DNA of 64,000 nt from CAWDBV01 sp963800705 (GCA_963800705.1 CAWDBV010000008.1:12531-76530); one strand, 5' to 3'. Counted from the first letter of the stretch, positions 9,448 to 17,673 are shown. Notes: generated by a model not told the origin, from the sequence alone. Program-made: numbers and translations.

Positions 9448-9986
9448 GCTTCATGGAGCAGGTCCCGCTCGTCGAGGTAGGCGATGATCGCCTTCGCCGA
9501 TTCCTCGGGCGACTCGTTCTCGGTGTCGACCGTGATCTCGGCGTCGAGCGGCGGCTCGTAGGGATCTGAGACGCCGGTGAACTCCTTGATCTCGCCGGCG
9601 AACGCCTTCTTGTAGAGCCCCTTCGGGTCGCGCTCGGCGCAGACCTCGACCGATGCCTTGACGTAGACCTCGATGAAGCGGTCTCCCATCAGCTCGCGGG
9701 CCTCGTCACGGAGCTCGCGGTAGGGCGAGATCGCGGCGGTGATCACCGGGACGCCGTTGCGGGAAAGCAGGTCGGCGACGAAGGCGATCCGGCGGATGTT
9801 GGTGTCGCGGTCCTCCTTCGAGAAACCGAGCCCCTTGGAGAGGTTCTCACGCACCACGTCGCCGTCGAGGATCTCGAGCCGGTTGCGGCGTTCGGTCAGC
9901 TCTTCCTCGATCAGCTTTGAGATCGTCGTCTTGCCGGCCCCTGAGAGGCCTGTGAACCAGAGGGTGAAGCCCTTGTCGTTAGCCAT
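9402..9986 (-). CDS. cysC: Adenylylsulfate (APS) kinase
   Basis: APS kinase phosphorylating adenylylsulfate to PAPS. It has 194 residues from the ATG at 9986 (MANDKGFTLWFTG). The P-loop GLSGAGKT is at 13-20, the DGD motif follows at about 41-43, and then SKEDRDTNIRRI, ITAAISPYR and YVKASVEVC, all standard for CysC. The frame is open further upstream but that part is unlike the family, so the internal ATG was chosen. The reductase encoded nearby is of the APS type, so PAPS is not needed for assimilation. This kinase more likely supplies sulfate donors for sulfotransferases, although none is seen in this window. The 3' end overlaps the PHP gene by 46 bases. Confidence 0.93.
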   Translation of the reverse strand: MANDKGFTLWFTGLSGAGKTTISKLIEEELTERRNRLEILDGDVVRENLSKGLGFSKEDRDTNIRRIAFVADLLSRNGVPVITAAISPYRELRDEARELMGDRFIEVYVKASVEVCAERDPKGLYKKAFAGEIKEFTGVSDPYEPPLDAEITVDTENESPEESAKAIIAYLDERDLLHEAQPAGVGGSSGSPSS

Positions 9987-10038
9987 GCGTGGTCGCGCGC
10001 TCCTTCTGTCCTTTGTTGGGTCTTTTGACCGTGTGGGT

Positions 10039-11043
10039 CTACAAATCCGAGGCGGGAAGGGTAGGGGATTCGGGCTTGCGGAGTTCAACGGACATGCTCG
10101 CCGTCTTTCCGGTCACCGCCCGCTGCAGCAGATCGAGCGTCGTAAACGCCGATAGCAGGGCAAAACTGCGCGGCGAAGGATCGAAGATCTTCACCGGCGG
10201 GAAGAGGCGGTCGGGCCATTTGCTGCCCGGGAAGCGCTCCGAGAGCCAGGAGTGGAAGCTCCAGACCCAGAAGATCGGGTTGGGCTGGTACTCGGTGCGC
10301 TCGAGCACGAGCCCGACGCGACCCGCCAGATCGGCCATCGTCGCCTCGTCGTAGAGGGTCCAATGGCGCGGGAAGTGGTTGCCGCCCCAATGGCCCTTGA
10401 AGCGGCGCGCGTCGCGCGAGTCGCGGTTCGGGGTGGCGGCGACGAACAGCCCGCCGGGCGCGAGCAGGTCGGCGGCGCGACAGGCGAACGCCTTCGGATC
10501 GTCGACGTGCTCGATCACGTGCCCGGCGAGGATCAGGTCGAAGCTCGCGGGCTCGAGCTCCGTGTCGACCTCGAAGCGGCCGGTCACGACCCGGTGCCCG
10601 CGGCGGCGGGCGATCTCCGCCGCGGCCGCGTCCATCTCGATCCCGTGGGTCTCGAGCCGGTCCCCCGCCGAGCTCGCCTTGTACCAGTCGAGCAGCCGGC
10701 CGTCCGCGCAGCCGACGTCGAGGATGCGGATCGTCCCTGGCTTGCCGAGCCGGTCGAGCAGACCGTTGAGCCGGCGCTGGTAGAAGCGGACCTTGAAGCG
10801 GTCGGTGAACCCGGGCCCGGAGTCATCGGGCTCCTCGGAGCTCAGGTTGTAGGCGTAGTAATCGGGGGGATAGATCCGCGGCAGCTCGCTGACGTCGGGT
10901 CGCGGGTTGAGCCGCGCCAGGTCGCAGCTCGAACAGCGAACGAAGCCGAACTGCTCGTCGGTCGTGTTCTCGTACTCGTGCTCGCGCCCCGACCAGAGCG
11001 GCTCGCCGCCGGCAGCGCCGCACTGCGGGCAGACGACCTCCAC
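10039..11043 (-). CDS. SAM-dependent methyltransferase with N-terminal zinc ribbon
   Basis: Class I methyltransferase of about 334 residues. The N-terminal module has two CxxC pairs (CPQCG and CSSC) separated by about 30 residues, the zinc-binding fold common on glycan and small-molecule methyltransferases. The Rossmann domain follows with motif I ILDVGCADGRLL, GIEMD and a DLILAGHVIEHV motif, then GGLFVAATPN. The C-terminal region (RHWTLYDEATM onward) is typical of methyltransferases in polysaccharide loci. The start is taken as the GTG at 11043, immediately after the desaturase stop; there is no ATG and no clear ribosome site, so the start is approximate. It lies between cysC and the desaturase on the same strand. 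Confidence 0.8.
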   Translation of the reverse strand: MEVVCPQCGAAGGEPLWSGREHEYENTTDEQFGFVRCSSCDLARLNPRPDVSELPRIYPPDYYAYNLSSEEPDDSGPGFTDRFKVRFYQRRLNGLLDRLGKPGTIRILDVGCADGRLLDWYKASSAGDRLETHGIEMDAAAAEIARRRGHRVVTGRFEVDTELEPASFDLILAGHVIEHVDDPKAFACRAADLLAPGGLFVAATPNRDSRDARRFKGHWGGNHFPRHWTLYDEATMADLAGRVGLVLERTEYQPNPIFWVWSFHSWLSERFPGSKWPDRLFPPVKIFDPSPRSFALLSAFTTLDLLQRAVTGKTASMSVELRKPESPTLPASDL

Positions 11044-11075
11044 CGTCTTGATCGCCGTCGTGGTGGCGGTGGCGG

Positions 11076-12041
11076 TCAGTCTCGAAGGGCGCGCGCGTAG
11101 TGCATCAGCGCCTGGCCGTAGGAAGAGCGCTTCAGCACCTGGGGCCGCTCGGGGTGATCGGCGAGCCGGCGCTGGAGCTGCTTCAGGCGCGGGGCGGGAA
11201 CCGAGGGGAGCAGATGGTGCTCGGCGTGGTAGTTCATGTTGTAGGGAGCAACGAGCTGGCGCTCGACGAGGTTGCTGTGGATCGTGATCAGGCGGTTGCG
11301 ATGCGTCCCTGTCTCCTCGTCGGTGATCGCGTGCTCGATGAAGCTTCGAAGCAGGTGAAAGAAGACGGTGGCGGTCACCAGAGGCGCGAGCCAGAGCGCC
11401 GGGTAGACCCACCAGGCGAAGGCGAGGGTCATCCCCAGGGCGAGTAGCCCCTGAACGACGATCAGCGAGAGGACGTCGAGCGTCCGTGCGCGGGCATTCG
11501 GCGACGAGCTGCGGCTCGGCGGGCCCATGAGCACCATCCCCGCGTAGCCGCCGGCCAGGCCGCCGATGAAATGCTTGGCGAGCCCGAGCCGCGTTTGCTT
11601 GTCGGGGCCGGCGTGAAGGTCGTGATCGGGGTCCTCTTCGGTGGCGAGCAGCCGATGGTGGGCGAGGTGGCGGGTGCGCGCGGCCTCGTAGGGCGAGCCG
11701 ACCGGCGCCGCGCAGAGCCAGCGGCCGACGAATTCATTGACCCGGCCAGAGGGGAAGAGCTTGCCGTGCCCAGCCTCGTGCTGGACGTTGAGGAGCGCCT
11801 GCTGGCGCGAGGCGACGACGAGGAAGGCGAGCGCGAATGTGTACCAGGCCGGGAAGGCCCAGAAGAGGGCGATGGCGCCGAGCGCGACGGCCCAGACGAG
11901 CGCCAGGTAACCGACGTTGTAGGCAACGAGCGCAGCGGTCGGCGCCGCCAGCTCCCGCGCCTCACCAGCCAATCCCCGGAGCTGGCCGTTGGCAACCGAG
12001 GGCGTCGCCTCGTCCGTTTTTTCCTCGAGCAGCGTGGTCAT
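11076..12041 (-). CDS. Fatty acid desaturase
   Basis: Membrane-bound di-iron desaturase/hydroxylase, 321 residues. The three histidine boxes are HEAGH (about residue 90), HLAHH (about 125) and HAEHH (about 278), separated by hydrophobic segments. The first 40 residues are polar and cytosolic. It introduces a double bond or hydroxyl into acyl chains, or acts on related substrates such as carotenoids; position specificity is unknown. It lies between the sat gene and the zinc-ribbon methyltransferase on the same strand. Confidence 0.88.
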   Translation of the reverse strand: MTTLLEEKTDEATPSVANGQLRGLAGEARELAAPTAALVAYNVGYLALVWAVALGAIALFWAFPAWYTFALAFLVVASRQQALLNVQHEAGHGKLFPSGRVNEFVGRWLCAAPVGSPYEAARTRHLAHHRLLATEEDPDHDLHAGPDKQTRLGLAKHFIGGLAGGYAGMVLMGPPSRSSSPNARARTLDVLSLIVVQGLLALGMTLAFAWWVYPALWLAPLVTATVFFHLLRSFIEHAITDEETGTHRNRLITIHSNLVERQLVAPYNMNYHAEHHLLPSVPAPRLKQLQRRLADHPERPQVLKRSSYGQALMHYARALRD

Positions 12042-12089
12042 CCGGACCCGCGCCTCAAGGTAGCAACAAGCGTCCCGCCCGTCGCCGGG

Positions 12090-13187
12090 CTAGCGGACGC
12101 TCGAGTCGGCCTGGTAGGCGTCGATCAGGATCTGGGCGACCTCGGGCCGGCTGAACTCCGGCGGCGGCCTCTCGCCGTTGCCGAGCATCTCGCGGACCTT
12201 GGTGCCGCTCAGGAAGACGTGCTCGTCGGCGTCGTGCGGGCAGGTCTTGCCCGACGCCATGCCCTCGCAGGTGTTGCACCAGAACGTGTGCTCGAAGAAG
12301 AGCGGGAGGATCCCGAGCTCGTCGATGTCGAGCTCGTCGAAGATCTTCTGCGCGTCGTAGGTGCCGTAGTAGTCGCCGACACCGGCGTGGTCGCGGCCGA
12401 CGATGAAGTGCGTGGCGCCGTAGTTGCGGCGCGCGATCGCGTGCAGGATCGCCTCGCGCGGGCCGGCGTAGTGCATCTTGGACGGGAAGATGTTGAGGAT
12501 GACGCGGTCTTGCGGGTAGTAGTCGTCCATCAGCACCTCGTAGCAGCGCATCCGCACCTCGGCCGGGATGTCGCCCTCCTTGGTCTTGCCGACCAGCGGG
12601 TGAATCATCAGCCCGTCGACGATCTCGAGCGCCGTCTTGGTGACGTGCTCGTGGGCGCGGTGGATCGGGTTGCGGGTCTGGAAGGCGACGATCCGCTTCC
12701 AACCGCGCTCCTCGAAGGCCTTCTTGGACTCGGCGGGATCGAGCTGGCGCTTCGTGAACGCGTCCTCGTGATCGGGCAGCGCGTCGACCACGATCTTGCC
12801 GGCGATGCAGCGCGCGCCGTCCTCGTGCAGAGCGGCGACTCCCGGGTGATCGGTGTCGGTGGTCAGGTAGACCCGCTCAGCCTCTTTGTCGATGTCGCGC
12901 TCGAAGACCTCGCTGACCTCGAGCCGGCCGAGCTCCTTGCCATCGTCGCTGGAGAGCTCGATCACGTCGCCGGGACCGCAGTCGAGATCGCTGCCGAGCG
13001 TGATCGGAATAGGCCAGTACTGGTCGGCGCCCTCACCGGTGGCGAGCCTCATCTCATCGCAGACGCGGCGCCAATCCTCCTCGCCGAGGAAGCCCTCGAC
13101 GGGTGCGAAGCCGCCGTTGCCGATCATCTCGAAGTCGGCGGTCTGGCGCTCGCTCAGAGTCAGGGAAAGGGCCTGTCCGGTGGGCAT
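12090..13187 (-). CDS. sat: Sulfate adenylyltransferase (ATP sulfurylase)
   Basis: ATP sulfurylase converting sulfate and ATP to APS and pyrophosphate, the entry step of sulfate assimilation. It has 365 residues, the shorter monofunctional Sat/MET3-type form, without a C-terminal kinase domain. The active-site motif QTRNPIHRAHE lies at about 170-180 and GRDHAGVG at about 264-271. A four-cysteine patch (CNTCEG..KTC) sits near residue 300, as in many bacterial Sat proteins. The ATG at 13187 follows an AT-rich palindrome at 13211-13234 that is probably an operator. cysH and the sulfite reductase gene lie just upstream on the same strand. Confidence 0.96.
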   Translation of the reverse strand: MPTGQALSLTLSERQTADFEMIGNGGFAPVEGFLGEEDWRRVCDEMRLATGEGADQYWPIPITLGSDLDCGPGDVIELSSDDGKELGRLEVSEVFERDIDKEAERVYLTTDTDHPGVAALHEDGARCIAGKIVVDALPDHEDAFTKRQLDPAESKKAFEERGWKRIVAFQTRNPIHRAHEHVTKTALEIVDGLMIHPLVGKTKEGDIPAEVRMRCYEVLMDDYYPQDRVILNIFPSKMHYAGPREAILHAIARRNYGATHFIVGRDHAGVGDYYGTYDAQKIFDELDIDELGILPLFFEHTFWCNTCEGMASGKTCPHDADEHVFLSGTKVREMLGNGERPPPEFSRPEVAQILIDAYQADSSVR

Positions 13188-13210
13188 CGAGGCGGGAACC
13201 TTAGGGAAGC

Positions 13211-13234
13211 TGACCTAGTTGTGCAATTAGGTCA
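13211..13234. promoter_or_regulatory. 24-bp palindrome upstream of sat (candidate operator)
   Basis: Arms TGACCTA and TAGGTCA are exact inverted repeats, and the core contains TTG/CAA in inverted order, giving a near-perfect 24-bp palindrome. It lies 24-47 bases upstream of the sat start and overlaps the cysH stop codon. It is far more AT-rich than its surroundings and has no U-tract, so an operator is more likely than a terminator. It shares a TGAyC..GTTGT..TTAG.TC pattern with the site before the sulfite reductase gene. Confidence 0.5.
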
Positions 13235-14011
13235 ACTTGACGCTCTTGGCGCCGTTCGAGCCGTTCGATCCGTTGCCGGCCTCGTCGTGAATGCCGCACT
13301 CGTCCTTGGTCGCTGCCGGCCCAGCGGCCGGCGCGCTCGTCCTCGCCCTCTCCGACCGGCTTCGTGCAGTGGGTGCAGCCGATCGACGGGTAGCCCTTGT
13401 CGTGGAGCTCGTTGTAGGGGACCTGGTGTTTGGCGAGGTAGTTCCAGACGTCCTGCTCGGACCAGTCGGCGAGCGGGTTCAGCTTCCAGAGTCCGAAGCG
13501 CTTGTCCCAGTGGAACTTCGGCGCGCTGTGCGCGGCCCTGGGACTCGCTGCGGCGGATGCCGGAGATCCAGCAGTCGACGCTCGAGAGCGCCTCGCCCAT
13601 CGGATCGACCTTGCGGATCCCGCAGCAGGCGTCGGGGTTCGTCTTCCAGAGCTCGTCGCCGTGCAGACGGGCCTGCTCGTCGAGCGAGATGTTGTGGAAG
13701 CGGTCGAAGGTGACGTTGTAGCGCTCGGCGAGCTCGTCGCGGACCGCGTAGGTCTCGTCGAAGAGGACGTCGGTGTCGAGATAGAAGAAGCGCATCTCGG
13801 GCTCGATCTTGGTCGCCATGTCGACGATCACCGAACTCGTCTTCTGGAACGAAGACGCGACGTAGAGGCTCGGGTGGAAGGTCTCGATCGCCCAGCGCAG
13901 CGCCTCCTCGGCGCTCGCGTCCTCGAGGTCGGTGGCGACCCTCTCGGGATCGATCCCGCGACAGCTCGGGAGCGGCGGGGGCTCCAAGACGGCGAGTTCC
14001 GTTCTGCTCAT
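13227..14011 (-). CDS. cysH: Adenylylsulfate reductase, thioredoxin-dependent (two frameshifts)
   Basis: CysH-family reductase forming sulfite. The corrected protein is about 260 residues, starting [12 protein letters not shown] at an ATG that overlaps the sulfite reductase stop (ATGA). It has the PAPS-reductase fold ([25 protein letters not shown]) plus CC at about 129-130 and CTHC at about 212-215. This four-cysteine [4Fe-4S] signature marks APS reductases rather than PAPS reductases. Two extra bases, at about 13540 and about 13315, break the frame; correcting them restores [15 protein letters not shown] and a proper C-terminus ([16 protein letters not shown]). It acts between Sat and the sulfite reductase. 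Confidence 0.9.
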
Positions 14012-15879
14012 ACCGCGCATTCGCCTTCCCCGCGTTCGACCTTGTAGGGGGAGGCGCGGTTCCAGTCGATGAACATGTTCATGTTTTCGAGCGAGAAGTC
14101 GACCGGCATCGCGAGGTCCTTGACCTCCTCCTCGAAGCGGTCGTATCCGATCCGCTCGGCGAAGTCGTTGAACTGCTCGCCCTCGTTGCGCTCGGCCTGG
14201 TAGAGGCGGACCCAGCGCTCGACCGCGTCGGGGACGCGCTTCGAGGGCAGGCGCGCCTTGAGCCGGTGGCCGAAGACGACCTCGCCGCCCTCGTAGTTGC
14301 CGCCGATGTGGGCGATGTAGGCGGGGATCGTCTTCTCGCCGACCTTGATCGAGGCGCCGTAGAAGCCGATGTTGGCGATGTGGTGCTGGCTGCAGCCGTT
14401 CGGGCAGCCGCTCATCTTCACGTGCAGGCTCTTGGTCAGCGGGTCGTCGATCCCCATCTCCACGAGCCGCTTCTCGACGGCCTCGTTGAGGCCCATCGAT
14501 GAAGTGATGCCGAGCTTGCAGCTGTCGGTGCCGGGGCAGCTGACGACGTCGGTGATCTCGTGGGCGCCGGCACGATCGAGGCCGAGCTCGCCGAGGCGCT
14601 GGTAGACGTCGTAGACCGACTCGTCGCGGACCCAGCGAAGGACGAGGTTCTGGTGCACGGTGGTGCGCGCGTAGCCGCCGGTGAACTCGCGCATGATCTC
14701 GCCGAGGCCGCGGAACTGGTCGGGGGTGAGGTCGCCCCGGAACGGGTTCACCTCGACGGTCGAGAAGCCCTCCTGGCGCTGCGGGAGGACGTTCGAGTCG
14801 CGGAAGGTGTCGAAGGCGCTCTGATCGCCGTTCGGGCTCGAGGGGGTCTCCGGGATAGCCGGGGCGTTGGCCTCCTCCTCGTCGTCGAAGCGCAGCCGCT
14901 GGACGTCGAAGTCGCGCTCGGCGACCCAGTCGCCCTCGAGCTCATCCTCGACGAGCTTGCGGAAGTTGTCCATGCCGATTTTGTCGACCAGCACCTTGAT
15001 CCGGGCGCGCATCCGGTTCTCGCGCAGCCACTCCTGGCGGTCGAAGATCCGCAGCGCCGCCTCGGTCCACATCAGGTATTCGCCGTCGTCGGCGCCGACG
15101 AACTCGTTCAGGGTCGGCGCGATGCGGGGCATGATCGAGGTGCCGCCGCCGACCCGGATCTCGAAGCCCTTCTTGCCGTCCTTGATCCGCGGGATGAAGC
15201 CGACGTCGTGGATGCCGGTGATCGCGCGGTCGTCGTCGGTGGCGGTGAATGCTGTCTTCACCTTGCGCGGCATCAGCTGCGTGGTGGGGTGGCGGACGAA
15301 GTAGCGGATGTAGGCGGCGGCGTACGGGGTCGGGTCGAAGTGCTCGCCCTCGGTGACGCCGGCCCACGGGTCGCCGGTCACGTTGCGGATCGTGTTGCCG
15401 CAGCCCTCGCGCGAGGAGAGCTTGGCGTCGCCGAGCTCGCGGATCGCGGCGGCGGCGTCGGGAAGCGGGATGTGGTGGATCTGGATGTTCTGGCGGGTCG
15501 TGATGTGGCCCTTGCCCAGCGGCGCGTACTGCTCGATCACGCTCGCGAAGGCGTCCATCTGCTCGGGGGTGACGCCGCCGAACGGGAGCTTGACGCGGAT
15601 CATCTGCACGTCGGGCTGCCGCTGGCCGTAGACGCCCTGCTTGAGCCGGAAGCCGATGAACTGCTCCTCGGTCTGCTCGCCCTCGAGGAAGCGCCCGGCC
15701 TCGGTCTTGAAGTCGTCGAACTCGCGCTCGATGATCGGGATCGCGTGCCCCGGGACGTTGTCGTAGGTCTCGGGGTTCTCGAGCGAGCCCAGCTTGCCCT
15801 TCCCCTTCTGGTGCTCCTTGTCGGGGCTCTGCTTGAGACCCTCGAGGATCTCGCTGTCTGGAGTGGTTACCGGTTCCAC
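14008..15879 (-). CDS. Siroheme/[4Fe-4S] sulfite reductase (ferredoxin-dependent NirA family)
   Basis: Ferredoxin-dependent sulfite reductase (Sir/NirA family), reducing sulfite to sulfide with six electrons. It has 623 residues in two ferrodoxin-like half-domains each followed by a siroheme-domain half. The [4Fe-4S]/siroheme cysteines are visible as CPGTDSC (C448, C454) and CPNGC (C492, C496). ITTRQNIQIHHI and TTVHQNLVLRW are the paired substrate-side motifs. Nitrite reductases share the fold, but the coupling to cysH and proximity to sat make sulfite the likely substrate. The GTG start at 15879 is preceded by an AT-rich candidate operator. The gene is intact. Confidence 0.92.
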   Translation of the reverse strand: MEPVTTPDSEILEGLKQSPDKEHQKGKGKLGSLENPETYDNVPGHAIPIIEREFDDFKTEAGRFLEGEQTEEQFIGFRLKQGVYGQRQPDVQMIRVKLPFGGVTPEQMDAFASVIEQYAPLGKGHITTRQNIQIHHIPLPDAAAAIRELGDAKLSSREGCGNTIRNVTGDPWAGVTEGEHFDPTPYAAAYIRYFVRHPTTQLMPRKVKTAFTATDDDRAITGIHDVGFIPRIKDGKKGFEIRVGGGTSIMPRIAPTLNEFVGADDGEYLMWTEAALRIFDRQEWLRENRMRARIKVLVDKIGMDNFRKLVEDELEGDWVAERDFDVQRLRFDDEEEANAPAIPETPSSPNGDQSAFDTFRDSNVLPQRQEGFSTVEVNPFRGDLTPDQFRGLGEIMREFTGGYARTTVHQNLVLRWVRDESVYDVYQRLGELGLDRAGAHEITDVVSCPGTDSCKLGITSSMGLNEAVEKRLVEMGIDDPLTKSLHVKMSGCPNGCSQHHIANIGFYGASIKVGEKTIPAYIAHIGGNYEGGEVVFGHRLKARLPSKRVPDAVERWVRLYQAERNEGEQFNDFAERIGYDRFEEEVKDLAMPVDFSLENMNMFIDWNRASPYKVERGEGECAV

Positions 15880-15891
15880 TGTGGAAATAGT

Positions 15892-15923
15892 ACTAAACCT
15901 GATCGGGTTGTAGGTATTTAGTC
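15892..15923. promoter_or_regulatory. AT-rich inverted-repeat site upstream of sulfite reductase gene
   Basis: Within the 118-base gap after the rhodanese gene lie ACTAAA (15892-15897) and TTTAGT (15917-15922), exact inverted repeats. A near-palindrome AACCTGATCGGGTT sits at 15896-15909. It is 13-44 bases upstream of the GTG start. The stretch TGATCGGGTTGT..TTTAGTC resembles the palindrome before sat. It is a candidate operator for the nearby Rrf2 protein; no clear -10/-35 can be called. Confidence 0.4.
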
Positions 15924-15997
15924 GGCGGAAACGGGGTTTTACCCGAGCTGATGAGGGTCAATCACGGAGCCCTCAATCACGCGCCTCGAGGGAAGGC

Positions 15998-16441
15998 TCA
16001 GTCGTCGGTTTCGATCCGCGCCGCGTCCTCGGGGAAGGGGGCGTAGCGGCCCCGCTCACGGAGGATCTCGGCGGCCCGGCCCGACTCGGCGACGTGGCCG
16101 TCCTCGGGCTCGATCGGCATCCCGCGCTCGACCCAGGCGTCGATCCCGCCCTCGAGCGAATGCGCGTCGATGCCGGCGGTGCGCAGCGCCTCGGCCGCCA
16201 TCGCCGAGCGCGAGCCCCCGTGGCAGTAGACGACCAGGGCGCCGTCGCCGGCGAGCTTTTCAGCCTGCGCGGAAAGGTCATTGAGGCCGACGTGCTTGGC
16301 GCCGGGGATCCGCCCCGCCTCCCACTCGTGCTCCTGGCGCACGTCGACGAGCTCCGCGTCACCGGCGTCGAGCATCTCTTTGACTCGCTCGGGGGGGAGC
16401 GGCGCGGCGTGCGCGGTTTGCTCGGGCTTCTCCTCGGCCAT
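15998..16441 (-). CDS. Rhodanese-domain sulfurtransferase-like protein
   Basis: Single-domain rhodanese of 147 residues beginning MAEEKPEQTA at an ATG that overlaps the dodecin stop (ATGA). The fold is recognisable from LVDVRQEHEWEAGRIPGA and the active-site loop YCHGGSRS with Cys73. A C-terminal extension of about 45 residues (EPEDGHVAESGRAAEILRERG) is not part of the domain. It may move sulfane sulfur, which fits the adjacent sulfate-reduction genes, or act in an unrelated role. It is translated together with dodecin. Confidence 0.85.
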   Translation of the reverse strand: MAEEKPEQTAHAAPLPPERVKEMLDAGDAELVDVRQEHEWEAGRIPGAKHVGLNDLSAQAEKLAGDGALVVYCHGGSRSAMAAEALRTAGIDAHSLEGGIDAWVERGMPIEPEDGHVAESGRAAEILRERGRYAPFPEDAARIETDD

Positions 16442-16650
16442 CAGTCGAGGTCGGTGCCTTCGACCAGGAACGCGACCCGGACGTGGGCGCGCCATTCGTC
16501 GAGGTTCTCGCCGCGCAGCCCGGTCGAGACGATGTCGACGGCGCGGACGTTGCGGAGCGAGGTCTGGGCCTGCTTCAGCGCCTGTTGGCAGGCATCGTCG
16601 GACGACTTCTTGGAGCTGCCGACCAGCTCGATGATCTTCACTACTGCCAT
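16441..16650 (-). CDS. Dodecin (flavin-binding storage protein)
   Basis: Dodecin of 69 residues. The sequence MAVVKIIELVGSSKKS, then A..AL..A..SLRNVRAVDIV and the C-terminal strand WRAHVRVAFLVE, matches the beta-alpha-beta-beta dodecin fold that assembles as a hollow dodecamer binding flavins or CoA. A strong Shine-Dalgarno AAGGAGG lies just before the ATG, inside the 3' end of the upstream small gene (10-base overlap). The stop overlaps the rhodanese start. Confidence 0.9.
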   Translation of the reverse strand: MAVVKIIELVGSSKKSSDDACQQALKQAQTSLRNVRAVDIVSTGLRGENLDEWRAHVRVAFLVEGTDLD

Positions 16651-16850
16651 AGGTTCCTCCTTGCCTCGACCCCTTCGTTGAGGGCCGCCCGGAGCCAGCG
16701 GCTCTCGGGCTCGGTGGACTGGGGGCTCGGCGCGGTCTCGGCCAGGAACTGCTCGAGCGCCGCCGCGATCGCCGCGGCCTCGCGGTCGGTGGCCCCGGCG
16801 GGCACCGAAATCTCGGGGCGCGGTGGCCGTCGCTTGCCGTTCGAGCTCAT
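16641..16850 (-). CDS. Small protein resembling acyl-CoA carboxylase epsilon subunit
   Basis: A 69-residue protein: basic N-terminus (SSNGKRRPPRPEISVPAGAT), a helical stretch REAAAIAAALEQFLAE, a proline/serine linker, and a C-terminal SRWLRAALNEGV with two tryptophans. This layout resembles the short epsilon subunits that associate with actinobacterial acyl-CoA carboxylase beta chains, and a beta chain is encoded 1 kb away at 17685-19253. The match is by pattern only. It overlaps dodecin by 10 bases and is only 20 bases from a divergent methyltransferase, so its promoter must lie within that neighbour. Confidence 0.45.
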   Translation of the reverse strand: MSSNGKRRPPRPEISVPAGATDREAAAIAAALEQFLAETAPSPQSTEPESRWLRAALNEGVEARRNLWQ

Positions 16851-16870
16851 GCGCTCAGGCTACTGACAGA

Positions 16871-17638
16871 ATGGCGCGGGTGGCCGCCGAGATCCGCGAC
16901 ACCGACCGCCAGCCGAGCCCGGAGAGCCCCGGCGGGCAGCGCGAGGACACCGCGGCGCTGAACGCCGAGTTCTTCGCCACCGACAAGCACGCCGACGCGG
17001 TCGCCGAGCTCGACACCTTTCGCAACATCCGCGAGGCGGTCACCAAGGAGGTCGACGGGATAGGCCACATGCTCGACGTCGGCAACGGCGGCGTGTTCGA
17101 GTACGAGACCGAGCGGGTCGGCTCGATCGTCGCCGTCGACCTCTTCCTCGACCAGCTGCCGGCCGACCGCTTCCCCGCCAACGTCACCGCGCGCAACGGC
17201 GATGCGCTCGCGCTCACCGAGCCCGAGGGCTCCTTCGACGCGGTGCTCGAGGCGTTCGTCTACCACCACATCACCGGCGACGGGCCCGGTGACCTGGAGA
17301 AAAACGTCCGCACCGCGATCTCGGAGGCGAAGCGGATGCTGAAGCCCGGCGGGCGGCTGATCATCGGCGAGTCGTGCGTGCCACGCTGGTTCTACGGAGT
17401 CGAGCGGCTGATGTTCCGGCCGCTGGTCTGGCTCGCGAAGACGCCGCTGCTCGGCGGCCACCCGGCGGTGATGCAGCTCTACCCGGAGAAGCTCAGCGAG
17501 CTGGTCGGCGAACAGCTCGAGCTCGAGCGCGCCTACCGGATCCCTCACGGCCGCTGGATCACGCAGTTCGGGATCAAGTGGCCGACCGCGCTGACCCCGG
17601 CGCGGCCGTGGATCGTGGTCGGGCGCAAGCGGAGCTGA
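16871..17638 (+). CDS. SAM-dependent methyltransferase
   Basis: Class I methyltransferase, 255 residues from the ATG at 16871 (MARVAAEIRDTD). Motif I is degenerate (HMLDVGNGGVFEY, with GNGG instead of GxGxG), followed by IVAVDLF, NVTARNGDAL and the GGRLIIGESCVPRW strand. A long C-terminal insert (FYGVERLMFRPLVWLAK) resembles membrane-associated lipid or sugar methyltransferases. Substrate is unknown. It starts 20 bases from the divergent epsilon-like gene and is convergent with the carboxylase beta gene, with a hairpin between. Confidence 0.75.
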   Translation: MARVAAEIRDTDRQPSPESPGGQREDTAALNAEFFATDKHADAVAELDTFRNIREAVTKEVDGIGHMLDVGNGGVFEYETERVGSIVAVDLFLDQLPADRFPANVTARNGDALALTEPEGSFDAVLEAFVYHHITGDGPGDLEKNVRTAISEAKRMLKPGGRLIIGESCVPRWFYGVERLMFRPLVWLAKTPLLGGHPAVMQLYPEKLSELVGEQLELERAYRIPHGRWITQFGIKWPTALTPARPWIVVGRKRS

Positions 17639-17650
17639 GAGCTGACCAAG

Positions 17651-17673
17651 CCCCGCCCGGACGCGAAGCGGGG
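17651..17673. terminator. Bidirectional hairpin between convergent genes
   Basis: CCCCGC and GCGGGG form a 6-bp stem with an 11-base loop in the 46-base gap between the convergent methyltransferase and carboxylase beta genes. No U-run follows on either strand. A bidirectional terminator is plausible from position. Confidence 0.35.

Noticed and set aside
9987..10038. GGTC-TTTT-GACC as a terminator or operator before cysC
   Set aside because: A 4-bp stem is too weak, and it bears no resemblance to the other two candidate sulfur sites.
11571..13721. A 716-codon plus-strand open frame opposite the desaturase, sat and cysH genes
   Set aside because: It is the antisense shadow of well-identified genes; composition is dominated by V, A, D, L, G and R, with no motif.
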